From positions 310,001-374,000 of the forward strand of contig NZ_FRCB01000002.1 in the NCBI RefSeq assembly GCF_900142765.1: 64,000 nucleotides of DNA. The letters run 5' to 3'. This stretch comes from Roseovarius litoreus. GTDB taxonomy: Bacteria > Pseudomonadota > Alphaproteobacteria > Rhodobacterales > Rhodobacteraceae. Below are positions 1-8,666 of the stretch, one piece after another (position 1 is the stretch's first letter; each line of letters begins with the position of its first letter). A program made the translations under genes and the position numbers. The notes below the pieces were generated by a model, which saw only the letters and a list, made by a program, of their open reading frames with translations, was not told the origin of the DNA and did not search any database.

Positions 1-391
1 CGGCGCCTGCGGTGCCGTAATGCACCCGGTTGCCTGAAAGCTGCATGTCATGGCGCGGCTCACGGCCGTAAAGGGTGATGTCGCGATTGGCGCGGGCCAG
101 CGTATCCTCGACCAAGGCACGGGGAAAGCGCAGCCTGCCATCCTCGCCAAGGCTGGCGCCGGCGCCGGTCATCCAGGCGATGCCACTGGGGGGCGCGTCG
201 GCAAGGCCGATCTGTTCGAGCGCATCGAGCGCTGCGTGATGGATGCGGTCCATCGCCTCGGGGCTGAGGGGTTTGTAAAGCCCACCTTCGAGACCGGGGC
301 GGATCGGGCGGAGATGGTCGACAAGCGGGGCGGAACGGCTGGCGCGGCGGGCGGCGCGGCCACCGGAACGGCGGGAGGTCATATCGTTCAT
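1..391 (-). CDS. Trimethylamine methyltransferase (MttB) family protein, N-terminal part
   Basis: About 130 N-terminal residues are present; the gene runs off the left edge of the window. The visible stretch (a basic start with RRSGGRAARR, then HLRPVRPGLEGG, KPLSPEAMDRIHHAALDALE, GIAWMTGAGA, LRFPRALVEDTLARANRDIT and HYGTAGA) is the characteristic beginning of the MttB family. Such proteins transfer a methyl group from a quaternary or tertiary amine to a corrinoid protein. Most marine alphaproteobacterial members lack the pyrrolysine of archaeal MttB and are thought to act on betaine-like substrates, but the catalytic part is outside the window, so the substrate cannot be inferred. The start is the ATG complementary to 389-391. 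Confidence 0.8.
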   Translation of the reverse strand, partial: MNDMTSRRSGGRAARRASRSAPLVDHLRPIRPGLEGGLYKPLSPEAMDRIHHAALDALEQIGLADAPPSGIAWMTGAGASLGEDGRLRFPRALVEDTLARANRDITLYGREPRHDMQLSGNRVHYGTAGA

Positions 392-572
392 GGCTGGATG
401 GTCCTGTTGGGCGCGTAATGAGACAGTGTCAGGCGGCGGGATCTTTCAGATCGCGCCTGGCCTGCCACGTGCAGCCCGACCACGGGCCGCGCCGATCGTG
501 CGGATCACCAGTTCTATCTTGCAGCTCGGCGACATGGCCGGGCCCTCCTCCCTGAACGGGGAAAGAGAAGCC

Positions 573-624
573 GATTCTATCGCAAGAATCTGTCCCGTTC
601 GCGACCCGTGTCGCAAACGGGACA
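573..624 (-). terminator. Tandem hairpins downstream of the aminotransferase gene
   Basis: Two inverted repeats lie side by side. GATTCT (573-578) pairs with AGAATC (585-590). TGTCCCGTT (591-599) pairs with AACGGGACA (616-624), continued inward by GCGAC/GTCGC around the loop CCGT with one mismatch. They begin 9 bp beyond the stop codon of the minus-strand aminotransferase. There is no T run after the stem on the minus strand, only a pyrimidine-rich tail, so Rho-independent termination is possible but not proven. Confidence 0.45.
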
Positions 625-633
625 AGGTCCGGG

Positions 634-1830
634 TCAGTCTGTGGGCGAGCGGGCCGGATCACGCGCCAGATCGCTGGCCAGATCGAGCAGATGTGCCAGC
701 GCCCTGGCCAGTCTTTCATCGTCCACGGTCAGCGCCACGCGCACATGTCCGCCAGCCGCCGAGCCAAAGCTTTCGCCGGGCATCACCGCGACATGGTGGG
801 TGTCGAGCAGATGGTCGGCGAAGGCCTCGCCGGAGAGGCCGGTGGCGCGGATATCCAGCATGACGAACATCGCCCCATCCGCAGGGATGGCGCGCACCAC
901 GTCCTGGGCCTCGATCATGCCGAGCACCAGATCGCGGCGCCTGCGGAAAGGTGCGGCGATCGCGGCCTCGAAAGCAGCGCCCTGGTCGAGCGCGAAACAG
1001 GCGGCTTCCTGCACGAATCCCGCCACGCCATAGGTGGTATGGGTGGCAAGGTTGCCCATATGGGCAATCGCCTCGGGCGGGCCGATGACCCAGCCGATGC
1101 GGCTTCCGGTCATGGCGTGGGATTTCGACAGCGATCCGATCACCAGCGTGCGTTCGGCCATGCCGGGCAGGGTGCGGGGGCTGAGATGCGCCCCTTCCCA
1201 GACCAGCGTGTCATAGACCTCGTCTGAAATGAGCCACATGTCGTGATCCCGGCAGAGCTGTGCGATCGCCTTCAGGGTGTCAGGTGTGTAGATCACGCCG
1301 GTGGGGTTGTTGGGGCTGTTGATCAGAAGGCTGGAGGCACCGTCGGCCTGGGCCGCGATATCGGTGGGATCGGGTTGGAACATGCGGTCGGGCCGGGCAG
1401 GGATGGCCACGGGGCGTGCCCCCACGCCACGGATCGTGCCGGGATAGGTGGCGTAATAAGGATCGATGAACAGGGCGCGGTCGCCTTCGTCGCAGGCGGC
1501 GTGATGCGCAGCGAAAAGCCCCGCCTGACCGCCGGGCACGATCAGCACGTTGTCGGGTGTCGTCGCAAGGCCGGTGCGCGCGGTGACGCGGGCCGCCACA
1601 CGCTCGCGCAGGTTGAGATTGCCGTTGAACATCGAATAACCGGTATGGCCGGCCAGCGTGGCCTCGTGCATCGCATCGAGGATCGCGCGGTCGGTGCCGA
1701 TATCATGCTCGCCGATGGTCAGTTGGGTGATGTCATGACCTGCCGCCAGCATGTCCTTGGCGCGGTAATAGACATCCCATCCGTCCGATCCGCCGCCGGT
1801 CAAACCGGTGATCCTGCGCGCGAGCTTCAT
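634..1830 (-). CDS. Pyridoxal-phosphate aminotransferase, class I/II fold
   Basis: 398 residues, normal for fold-type I aminotransferases. The PLP-binding set is visible: YSMFNGNLNLRE near residue 65, SPNNPTG at 172-178, SDEVYDTL at 202-209 (Asp binding the pyridine nitrogen), and SLSKSHAMTGSRIGW with the Schiff-base lysine at about 236 and the carboxylate-binding region toward the C-terminus (GHVRVAL). Relatives are annotated as aspartate or arginine:pyruvate (AruH-like) transaminases; the amino-acid donor cannot be read from sequence. The neighbouring MttB-like gene is on the same strand but separated by 242 bp, so a shared operon is not evident. The C-terminal tail is rich in Arg/Asp. Confidence 0.88.
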   Translation of the reverse strand: MKLARRITGLTGGGSDGWDVYYRAKDMLAAGHDITQLTIGEHDIGTDRAILDAMHEATLAGHTGYSMFNGNLNLRERVAARVTARTGLATTPDNVLIVPGGQAGLFAAHHAACDEGDRALFIDPYYATYPGTIRGVGARPVAIPARPDRMFQPDPTDIAAQADGASSLLINSPNNPTGVIYTPDTLKAIAQLCRDHDMWLISDEVYDTLVWEGAHLSPRTLPGMAERTLVIGSLSKSHAMTGSRIGWVIGPPEAIAHMGNLATHTTYGVAGFVQEAACFALDQGAAFEAAIAAPFRRRRDLVLGMIEAQDVVRAIPADGAMFVMLDIRATGLSGEAFADHLLDTHHVAVMPGESFGSAAGGHVRVALTVDDERLARALAHLLDLASDLARDPARSPTD

Positions 1831-1968
1831 GCGGCGCCCTCCCGAGATTTTGAAACTGAGGTGATTGCCCGCGCAGTTGGCCCATGGGAGACCGGGCTGT
1901 CAAGCAGGTCACCCCCCCCGCCGACGCCCCCTTGCCAATCCGCGCGAGGGCGCGTAGCGTCCGGGTTC

Positions 1969-2010
1969 ATGACGATCCGTTGCACCACCATCTGCTGCAT
2001 TACCACCTGA
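1969..2010 (+). CDS. Putative Cys-rich leader peptide of cysS (13 codons)
   Basis: A 13-codon ORF, MTIRCTTICCITT, ends 84 nt before the cysteinyl-tRNA synthetase start. Three of its 13 codons are TGC Cys (1981, 1993 and 1996), two of them adjacent. Cysteine is rare, so three in 13 just in front of cysS is the pattern expected of a leader peptide sensing charged tRNA-Cys. No strong Shine-Dalgarno is visible (only GAGGG at 1946-1950, about 18 nt away), which weakens the case. The function is inferred from position and composition only. Confidence 0.5.
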   Translation: MTIRCTTICCITT

Positions 2011-2019
2011 GATATCTCG

Positions 2020-2068
2020 GGCGGGCCGTCATCTATTCCCTACAGGACGTTAAGTTGATAAGCCCGCC
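2020..2068 (+). promoter_or_regulatory. Candidate attenuation hairpin in the cysS 5' leader
   Basis: GGCGGGC (2020-2026) can pair with GCCCGCC (2062-2068) across a 35-nt loop, between the leader ORF stop (2008-2010) and the cysS Shine-Dalgarno GAGGA (2083-2087). The 5' arm begins 10 nt after the leader stop, so a ribosome terminating there would cover it. No T run follows, which would fit translational rather than transcriptional control. A perfect palindrome GAGATATCTC (2009-2018) overlaps the leader stop codon. Confidence 0.3.
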
Positions 2069-2094
2069 GCGGGAGCGCGCGCGAGGAATTCACG

Positions 2095-3483
2095 ATGACG
2101 ATCAGACTCTACAACACCAAGGCCCGCGCCAAGCAGGTGCTGGAGCCGTTGAACCCGGATAATGTGCGGATGTATGTCTGCGGTCCCACCGTCTATGACC
2201 GCGCCCATCTGGGCAATGCGCGGCCCGTGATCGTGTTCGACATGCTCTACAGGTTGCTGCGCCATGTGTATGGCCCGGATCACGTGACCTATGTGCGCAA
2301 CTTCACCGATGTGGATGACAAGATCAACGCGCGCGCCATCGAGAACGTGGGCAAGGGCGGCGATGTGAATGCCGAAATCGCCCGGATCACCGCGCAGACC
2401 ACCCAGTGGTTTCTGGACGACATGGGCGCGCTTGGCGCGCTCGAGCCCGATGCGATGCCGCGCGCCACGCAATATATCCCGCAGATGATCGCGATGATCG
2501 AGGATCTGATCGCAAAGGGCCATGCTTATGAGGCCGAAGGGCATGTGCTTTTCGCCGTCGACAGCTATGCCGATTATGGCCGCTTGTCGAGCCGGTCTGT
2601 GGACGACATGATCGCAGGGTCTCGCGTGGAGGTGGCGCCCTACAAGCGCAACCCTATGGATTTTGTGTTGTGGAAACCGTCGAGTGCGGATCTGCCCGGC
2701 TGGGACAGTCCGTGGGGGCGGGGACGTCCGGGCTGGCATATCGAGTGTTCGGCGATGAGCCATGAGTTGCTTGGCGAAAGCTTTGACATCCATGGCGGCG
2801 GCAACGATCTGATGTTTCCGCATCACGAGAATGAAATCGCGCAAAGCTGCTGCGCCCATCCGGGAAGCGGTTTTGCACGGATCTGGATGCATAACGAGAT
2901 GCTGCAGGTCGAGGGCAAGAAGATGTCCAAGAGCTTGGGGAATTTCTTTACCGTGCATGATCTGCTGAAAGAGGGCGTGCCGGGCGAGGTGATCCGCTTC
3001 GTCTTTCTGAGCACGCATTACCGCAAGCCGATGGACTGGACCGCCGAAAAGGCCCGCGAGGCGCAAGCCACGTTGCGCAAGTGGTACCGGCAGGCCGAGC
3101 AGGGGGAGGGCAATGCCGAGCCATATGTGGCGGTTGTCGATGCGCTGAGCGAAGATCTGAACACGCCCAAGGCAATCGCGGAGTTGCATCAACTGTCGCA
3201 AGCCGATGATTTTCCGACACTGCGCGCAACGCTGCGGTTTCTGGGCTTGATGGCCGACGGTGTTCCGGACTGGGCGGCGCGGCCGGTAGCGGATCTGTCG
3301 GCGCTGGAAACCCGATTGGTGCAGGCCCGGGCGGCGGCGATGCAGAGCAAGGATTTTTCAGAGGTGGACCGGCTCAAGGCGGCGCTTGTCGCCGCAGGGG
3401 TCGAGGTGCGGATGAGCAAGGACGGTGTTGAGCTGGTGCCCGGTGCCGGGTTCGATGCGGCCCGGCTTGAGGGATTGGACTGA
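2095..3483 (+). CDS. cysS: Cysteine--tRNA ligase
   Basis: 462 residues, normal length for CysRS. The enzyme charges tRNA-Cys in the cytosol. Visible signatures: [15 protein letters not shown] with Cys29 (zinc ligand) and the HIGH-equivalent HLGN at 38-41; WHIECSAMS with zinc ligand Cys218; the HHENEIAQS segment (about 243-251) with the zinc-ligand histidine; and [10 protein letters not shown] with the KMSKS loop at 276-280. The C-terminal DALR-type anticodon region follows. ATG 2095 is preceded by GAGGA at 8-nt spacing. It may be regulated by the Cys-codon leader ORF just upstream. The gene ends 37 bp before an intergenic repeat element that leads into cimA. Confidence 0.97.
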   Translation: MTIRLYNTKARAKQVLEPLNPDNVRMYVCGPTVYDRAHLGNARPVIVFDMLYRLLRHVYGPDHVTYVRNFTDVDDKINARAIENVGKGGDVNAEIARITAQTTQWFLDDMGALGALEPDAMPRATQYIPQMIAMIEDLIAKGHAYEAEGHVLFAVDSYADYGRLSSRSVDDMIAGSRVEVAPYKRNPMDFVLWKPSSADLPGWDSPWGRGRPGWHIECSAMSHELLGESFDIHGGGNDLMFPHHENEIAQSCCAHPGSGFARIWMHNEMLQVEGKKMSKSLGNFFTVHDLLKEGVPGEVIRFVFLSTHYRKPMDWTAEKAREAQATLRKWYRQAEQGEGNAEPYVAVVDALSEDLNTPKAIAELHQLSQADDFPTLRATLRFLGLMADGVPDWAARPVADLSALETRLVQARAAAMQSKDFSEVDRLKAALVAAGVEVRMSKDGVELVPGAGFDAARLEGLD

Positions 3484-3519
3484 TGCGGGCCAGCGGGCGC
3501 ACCCGGGGCGAAAGGCGGC

Positions 3520-3573
3520 GTGAGGGGCCAGCCCCTCACACTCCCCGGGATATTTTCGGCCAGAAGAAAACAG
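3520..3573 (+). repeat. Hairpin-plus-box intergenic element, copy 1
   Basis: An 8-bp stem, GTGAGGGG (3520-3527) with CCCCTCAC (3532-3539), is followed by a box CTCCCCGGGATATTTTC continuing GGCCAGAAGAAAACAGG (to 3573). The same box recurs at 8582-8615 (reversed) and 26162-26194, each time beside a different perfect hairpin. Here the end of the box, CAGGAG, lies 8-10 nt before the cimA ATG and probably acts as its ribosome-binding site. The hairpin could also end the cysS transcript. Confidence 0.7.
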
Positions 3574-3583
3574 GAGCGGCGGC

Positions 3584-5203
3584 ATGAGCCGGGAGCGTCT
3601 TTATATTTACGACACCACGCTGCGCGACGGGCAGCAGACGCAGGGCGTGTCCTTCTCGATGCATGAAAAGGTGCAGATCGCGCGGCGGCTGGATGCGCTT
3701 GGCGTGGATTACATCGAGGGCGGCTGGCCGGGGGCCAATCCCACCGACAGCGCCTTTTTCGACGAGGCGCCGCAGACCCGCGCCATGATGACGGCGTTCG
3801 GGATGACCAAGCGGGCGGGGCGCTCGGCTCAGAATGACGAGGTGCTGGCGGCGGTGCTCAATGCCGGGACCGGTGCTGTCTGTCTGGTGGGCAAGACGCA
3901 TGATTTTCACGTGACGACCGCGCTTGGCATTTCGCTGAACGAAAATACCGAGAATATCCAGGCCTCGATTGCGCATGTGGTGGCCGAGGGGCGCGAGGCG
4001 CTGTTCGATGCGGAGCATTTCTTCGACGGCTGGACAGCCAACCGGGATTATGCGCTTGAGGCGCTGAAGGCGGCGCATGAGGCGGGGGCGCGATGGATCG
4101 TGCTGTGCGACACGAATGGTGGCACGCTGCCTGCCGAGATCGGCCGCATCACCGCCGAGGTGATCGCGGCGGGTATTCCCGGCGACCGGCTTGGCATTCA
4201 TACCCATAACGATACGGAAAACGCCGTGGCGGGCAGTCTTGCGGCGATCGAGGCGGGGGCGCGGCAGGTCCAGGGGACGTTGAACGGCTTGGGCGAGCGC
4301 TGCGGCAATGCCAATCTGACGGCGCTGATCCCGACGCTCTTGCTGAAGGAGCCCTATGCCAGCCGTTATGAGACAGGGATCACCCGTGAGGCGTTGACCG
4401 GCATCACGCAGGCCAGCCGGATGCTGGACGAGATCCTCAATCGGGTGCCGATGAAGCAGGCGGCCTATGTGGGCGCCTCGGCCTTTGCGCATAAGGCGGG
4501 GTTGCATGCGAGCGCCATCCTCAAGGATCCGACCACCTATGAGCATGTCGATCCCGGTGATGTGGGTAATGCCCGCGTCATTCCGATGTCGAACCAGGCG
4601 GGGCAATCGAACCTGCGGCGGCGGCTGTCGGAGGCGGGGCTTGTCGTCGACAAGGGCGATCCGGCGCTGGCGCGTATCCTCGAGCAGATCAAGCTGCAGG
4701 AGGAGCGCGGCTATACCTATGACAGTGCGCAGGCCAGTTTCGAATTGCTGGCGCGGCGCGAACTGGGCCAGTTGCCACGTTTTTTCGAGGTCAAGCGCTA
4801 CAAGGTGACGGTGGAACGGCGCAAGAACAAATACGATCAGATGGTGTCGCTGTCCGAGGCCGTGGTGGTGGTCAAGGTGGACGGCGAAAAGAAGCTGTCG
4901 GTCAGCGAGTCGATGGATGAGCAGGGCAATGATCGCGGCCCGGTCAACGCTCTGGCCAAGGCGCTTGCCAAGGACCTGGGGCGCTATCAGGACGCCATAG
5001 ACGACATGCGGCTGGTGGATTTCAAGGTGCGCATCACCCAAGGCGGGACCGAGGCCGTGACCCGTGTCATCATCGACAGTCAGGACGGGCAGGGGCGTCG
5101 CTGGTCCACGGTGGGGGTCAGTGCGAATATCGTGGATGCCAGTTTCGAGGCGCTGCTGGATGCGATCACCTGGAAGCTGTTGCGCGACGGGTTCGCAAAG
5201 TGA
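3584..5203 (+). CDS. cimA: (R)-citramalate synthase (CimA type)
   Basis: 539 residues. Condenses pyruvate and acetyl-CoA to citramalate, the threonine-independent route to 2-oxobutyrate and isoleucine. The HMGL-like TIM barrel starts with IYDTTLRDGQQTQGVSFS (Arg14 and Asp15 bind substrate and metal) and continues with LGIHTHNDTENAVAGSLAA (metal His pair) and GTLNGLGERCGNANL. A linker with HKAGLHASAI precedes the C-terminal LeuA-type regulatory/dimerisation domain from about residue 400, the site of isoleucine feedback in this family. The length and N-terminal form match CimA rather than LeuA. The ATG at 3584 is served by CAGGAG in the repeat element. There is a 58-bp gap to the next gene. Confidence 0.9.
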   Translation: MSRERLYIYDTTLRDGQQTQGVSFSMHEKVQIARRLDALGVDYIEGGWPGANPTDSAFFDEAPQTRAMMTAFGMTKRAGRSAQNDEVLAAVLNAGTGAVCLVGKTHDFHVTTALGISLNENTENIQASIAHVVAEGREALFDAEHFFDGWTANRDYALEALKAAHEAGARWIVLCDTNGGTLPAEIGRITAEVIAAGIPGDRLGIHTHNDTENAVAGSLAAIEAGARQVQGTLNGLGERCGNANLTALIPTLLLKEPYASRYETGITREALTGITQASRMLDEILNRVPMKQAAYVGASAFAHKAGLHASAILKDPTTYEHVDPGDVGNARVIPMSNQAGQSNLRRRLSEAGLVVDKGDPALARILEQIKLQEERGYTYDSAQASFELLARRELGQLPRFFEVKRYKVTVERRKNKYDQMVSLSEAVVVVKVDGEKKLSVSESMDEQGNDRGPVNALAKALAKDLGRYQDAIDDMRLVDFKVRITQGGTEAVTRVIIDSQDGQGRRWSTVGVSANIVDASFEALLDAITWKLLRDGFAK

Positions 5204-5261
5204 GCATGTGCCGCGCGCGATCCGCCCTTAACACCACGAGTGCCTGTAGGATCGGGGTGCC

Positions 5262-6038
5262 ATGACGTTCGACGATGATCTTGTCGCCTGCGCACAGGCC
5301 GTGGAACGGGGCGATCCCGAGCGATTTGCCGCGACGATGGCAGCCCCGGTGCCGGCACGGCCGGCGCTCTTTGCGATCTACGCCTTCAATATCGAGGTCA
5401 GCCGCGCACCATGGGTGACACAGGAAAGCATGATCGCGGAAATGCGTCTGCAATGGTGGCGCGACGCGCTGGCCGAGATCCGGGATCGCGGCGTGGTGCG
5501 CCGGCATGAGGTCGTCACTCCGCTGGCGCATGTGCTGGACGCCGAGGGGGCAACCCTGCTTGATCGGTTGGTGCAGATGCGGCGGTGGGACATCTACCGC
5601 GACCCGTTCGAGGACGTGAGCCATTTCCGGGATTATATCGATGCGACGTCGGGCCATCTGATGCTGGCGGCGGCGCGCGCGCTTGGGCCGGTTCCCCGGG
5701 AACCCGTCCTGCAGGCCGGGCGCGCGCTTGGGATCGCGAACTGGTTGCGGGCGGTCCCGGCACTCGAGAAGGCAGGACGCATTCCCCTGGTCGAGGGTAC
5801 ACCCGAGGCCGTGCGCGCGCTGGCCAATGAGGGCTTGCAGGCGCTGGCGAAGGCACGCGCGCAGCGTCACGCTGTACCAAAGGCGGTGCGTCCGGCGCTG
5901 CTGCCGCTCTGGCTTGCGGGACCGGTTCTGTCGCGGGCGGCGCGGGATCCGGGGCGCGTGGCCGAAGGGCGGCTTGACGTGGCGCCGATGCAGGCGCGGC
6001 TTGCGCTGATGGGGCGGGCGCTCAGCGGGCTGTGGTAG
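5262..6038 (+). CDS. Squalene/phytoene synthase family protein, NDUFAF6-like
   Basis: 258 residues of the trans-isoprenyl diphosphate synthase fold. Visible are FAIYAFNIEVSRAP, RLQWWRDALAEI, YIDATSGHLMLAAAR and GIANWLRAVP. The first Asp-rich substrate motif expected of a true phytoene synthase is absent; the RLQWWRDAL form resembles the mitochondrial complex I assembly factor NDUFAF6 and its bacterial relatives. No other carotenoid gene (crtI, crtE) is nearby. A role in carotenoid synthesis is therefore doubtful; a function related to NDUFAF6 is an inference from these motifs. It ends 3 bp from the converging MFS gene. Confidence 0.8.
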   Translation: MTFDDDLVACAQAVERGDPERFAATMAAPVPARPALFAIYAFNIEVSRAPWVTQESMIAEMRLQWWRDALAEIRDRGVVRRHEVVTPLAHVLDAEGATLLDRLVQMRRWDIYRDPFEDVSHFRDYIDATSGHLMLAAARALGPVPREPVLQAGRALGIANWLRAVPALEKAGRIPLVEGTPEAVRALANEGLQALAKARAQRHAVPKAVRPALLPLWLAGPVLSRAARDPGRVAEGRLDVAPMQARLALMGRALSGLW

Positions 6039-6041
6039 GGG

Positions 6042-7259
6042 TCAGGTGTCCTTGGGGCGCAGCGCAAGCCAGATCAGCGCGCCCCCGGCCAGCGCAAGGA
6101 ACGGCACCATCGCAAGGTTGACTGACATCCAGCCGGTCTGCGCATCGCCGCCCGAGCAGTTCATCAGCCCGCCCGAGGCCAGAGAGGCCATGGTCACCCC
6201 GCCAAAGACCAACAGATCGTTCAGGCCCTGCATACGGCCGCGTTCATGCGCTTCATGGGCACCGGCCAGCATGGTGGTCGCGCCGATGAAGCCGAAATTC
6301 CAGCCAAGCCCGAGCAGGATCAGCGCGATGAAGAAATTCTCGATCTCGACGCCCTGCAGGGCCACCGCGCCGGCGGCGGCGAGGATCACCAGCCCGGTCG
6401 CCACGATCTTTTCGACGCCGAAGCGCACGATCAGATGGCCAGTGAAGAAGGACGGCGCGAACATCGCCAGCACATGACCCGTGACGATGTCGGCCGCATT
6501 GCCTTCGGTGAAGCCACACCCCACGACTGCCAGCGGCGTGGACGTCATCACGAGGTTCATCAGCGCGTAAGACACCATCGCGCAGATCACCGCCACGGCG
6601 ATGCGCGGCGTGGTGATCAACTCCCACCGGGTGCGTCCGTGCGGTGCATCCTCGGAGGGTACGGGCGGCTTTGGAATGTCGAGCATCACGAACAAAAGTG
6701 CGCCCACGAGGTTCAGAACGACCACCGCGAAATAGGTTCCCATGAAGGGAATGATCATGGCCTGACTGGTGACCTTGACCAGTTGCGGGCCGATGATCGC
6801 ACTCGCCAGACCACCGGCCATGACATAGGAAATGGCCTTGGGGCGAAACGCCTCGCTTGCGGTATCGGCGGCGGCGAAGCGGTAGAAGCCCTGTGCCGAC
6901 ATGTAGACGCCGGTGATCAGGCTTCCCAAAAGGAATATGGGGAAAGACGCCAGATACAGCCCATAAGCCCCGATCGCCGCGCCTAGCGCGCCTGCGCCCG
7001 CCCCGACCAGGAACCCCGCCTTGCGGCCTGCGCGCTGCATGAACCATGACAGTGGATTGGCCGCCAGCATCGAGCCGAGCACGATAAGCGATATGGGCAG
7101 CGTGGCAAAGCAGACATTGCTGGCCAGGGATTGCCCGGCCAATCCGCCGACCACGAAGATCATGGCCATTTGCGCGCCCAGAAAGGCCTGAGCTGCGGTC
7201 AGAACGGCGACATTGCGCTTGGCGCGGCTGTCGTCATGAGGGAGGGCTGCGTCGGTCAT
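6042..7259 (-). CDS. Major facilitator superfamily transporter
   Basis: 405 residues with about 12 hydrophobic segments and a short polar N-terminus (HDDSRAKRNVAVL). The typical MFS loop between helices 2 and 3 is seen as MQRAGRKAGFLVGAG, and a large charged loop (KPPVPSEDAPHGRTRWE, about residue 200) divides the two halves. C-terminal GRMQGLNDLLVFGGVTMASLASG resembles predicted efflux-type MFS proteins common in roseobacters. The substrate is unknown. Inner membrane. It converges with the synthase-like gene and lies 53 bp from the cobB stop, on the same strand as cobB. Confidence 0.85.
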   Translation of the reverse strand: MTDAALPHDDSRAKRNVAVLTAAQAFLGAQMAMIFVVGGLAGQSLASNVCFATLPISLIVLGSMLAANPLSWFMQRAGRKAGFLVGAGAGALGAAIGAYGLYLASFPIFLLGSLITGVYMSAQGFYRFAAADTASEAFRPKAISYVMAGGLASAIIGPQLVKVTSQAMIIPFMGTYFAVVVLNLVGALLFVMLDIPKPPVPSEDAPHGRTRWELITTPRIAVAVICAMVSYALMNLVMTSTPLAVVGCGFTEGNAADIVTGHVLAMFAPSFFTGHLIVRFGVEKIVATGLVILAAAGAVALQGVEIENFFIALILLGLGWNFGFIGATTMLAGAHEAHERGRMQGLNDLLVFGGVTMASLASGGLMNCSGGDAQTGWMSVNLAMVPFLALAGGALIWLALRPKDT

Positions 7260-7312
7260 AATCGCTCTGCTAGACCTATTCGTTCAGCCGCGCAAGCGCC
7301 GCGGTGCGGCTC

Positions 7313-8575
7313 TCAGCCCTGGTCGATCACATGGGCGAATGATCCGGTCACCCGGCCCTCGACAAGCCCGGTCTCTCCAAGCACCTGACCTTCCGCATCC
7401 GTGCTGCTGAACAGCGGTGCGCCCTTGGCGCTGAGCGTGGTGGCATAGTGAAACTCATGCGCCATGAGCGGGCCCTCGAAGGGGCCTGCATGCGGTATCA
7501 GGCGGCGATATCCCAGATGCAGGCGGCGCTGTTGGAAACTGGTCTCCAGCCGCAAGAGCCCGGCCATGGCATGCCGTGTACCTTCGGCATCGATCAGTCC
7601 GTCCCCCAGAACCATGTAGCCGCCGCATTCTCCATATATATCAGAAGTTTGTGATGCGTTTCTCAGGCTTTGAATGAATCTCTGCGCGCCTGCGATCCGG
7701 CCTGCATGCAGCTCGGGATAGCCACCCGGCAGAAAGACGAAACCGGCCTCCGGCACGGGGTCGTCGGCCAGCGGCGAAAAGACCTTCACCTCGGCGCCCC
7801 GGCTCTGCCAATCCTCCAGCATGTGCGGATAGCAAAAGGCAAAGGCCTCGTCCCGGGCCACCGCGATGACTTGCGCGGGCGGCGCGATCCGCGCTGCCTC
7901 CGACGCAGGCGCGATCGGGGCTGCCAGTGCGACAAGCGCGTCGATGTCGATCCGGTCCGCCACGATATCCGCCGCGCGCTCCAGAAAAGCCTCGAGATCG
8001 GCGCGCTCCTCGGCCTGCACCAGTCCCAGATGCCGCGACGGCAGGGCGAGATCCGGATCGCGCCGCACGGCGCCCAGAACCGGCATGCTCCCGAGGGCCG
8101 CGCGCAGCATCCGCTCATGCCGCTCCGAGCCTACGTTGTTCAGGATCACGCCCGCTACATGCACATCGGGATCATGCCCCGCAAACCCTGCCACCAGGGC
8201 TGCGACAGACTGCGCCATACGGCCTGCATCGACCACCAGCACCACCGGCAGGGCCAAGTGCCGGGCAAGATCTGCCACGGCACCGCGCCCATCCGGGGGG
8301 GCGCCGTCGAAAAGCCCCATGGCGCCTTCGATGATCAGCAGCCCGTCGCCCGCGGCCAGCGCATGGATCCGCTCGGGCGTCATCGCCCAGGCATCGAGAT
8401 TGACGCAAGGCGCAGCACAGGCCGCCTCGTGAAATCGCGGATCGATGTAATCCGGACCCGATTTGGCCCCGCGCACTGCCATATGCCGCCGCGCCAGCAG
8501 CCGCAGCAGCGCCAGTGTCACCGTGGTCTTGCCGCTGCCCGAAGCGGGCGCTGCCAGGATCACTCCCCTTGCCAT
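7313..8575 (-). CDS. cobB: Cobyrinate a,c-diamide synthase
   Basis: 420 residues from the ATG complementary to 8573-8575 (MARGVILAAPASGSGKTTVT). Amidates the a and c side chains of (hydrogeno)cobyrinate with glutamine and ATP in cobalamin synthesis. The N-terminal P-loop (SGSGKTT) and GPDYIDP belong to the dethiobiotin-synthetase-like domain; the C-terminal class I glutamine amidotransferase has FLPGGYPELHAG and YGECGGYMVLG with the catalytic Cys. An in-frame ATG 44 codons upstream (8705-8707) would add residues translated from the hairpin-plus-box repeat, which is not part of the family, so the shorter start is used. cobA lies just upstream on the same strand. Confidence 0.93.
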   Translation of the reverse strand: MARGVILAAPASGSGKTTVTLALLRLLARRHMAVRGAKSGPDYIDPRFHEAACAAPCVNLDAWAMTPERIHALAAGDGLLIIEGAMGLFDGAPPDGRGAVADLARHLALPVVLVVDAGRMAQSVAALVAGFAGHDPDVHVAGVILNNVGSERHERMLRAALGSMPVLGAVRRDPDLALPSRHLGLVQAEERADLEAFLERAADIVADRIDIDALVALAAPIAPASEAARIAPPAQVIAVARDEAFAFCYPHMLEDWQSRGAEVKVFSPLADDPVPEAGFVFLPGGYPELHAGRIAGAQRFIQSLRNASQTSDIYGECGGYMVLGDGLIDAEGTRHAMAGLLRLETSFQQRRLHLGYRRLIPHAGPFEGPLMAHEFHYATTLSAKGAPLFSSTDAEGQVLGETGLVEGRVTGSFAHVIDQG

Positions 8576-8581
8576 CGCGGG

Positions 8582-8633
8582 CCTGTTTTCTTCTGGCTGA
8601 AAATATCCCGGGGGAGTCGCCGCTTGCGGCGAC
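8582..8633 (-). repeat. Hairpin-plus-box intergenic element, copy 2
   Basis: On the minus strand an 8-bp stem (GTCGCCGC/GCGGCGAC, 8616-8633) is followed by the box CTCCCCCGGGATATTTTC then AGCCAGAAGAAAACAGG, ending 6 nt before the cobB ATG. A second GC-rich hairpin (GGGGGCC...GCCCCC type) lies directly ahead at about 8633-8650. It sits between cobA and cobB in the same orientation relative to the downstream start as copy 1. Confidence 0.7.
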
Positions 8634-8666
8634 GGGGGCAGGGCCCCCGGTCTTGCGTCGCCCGCC

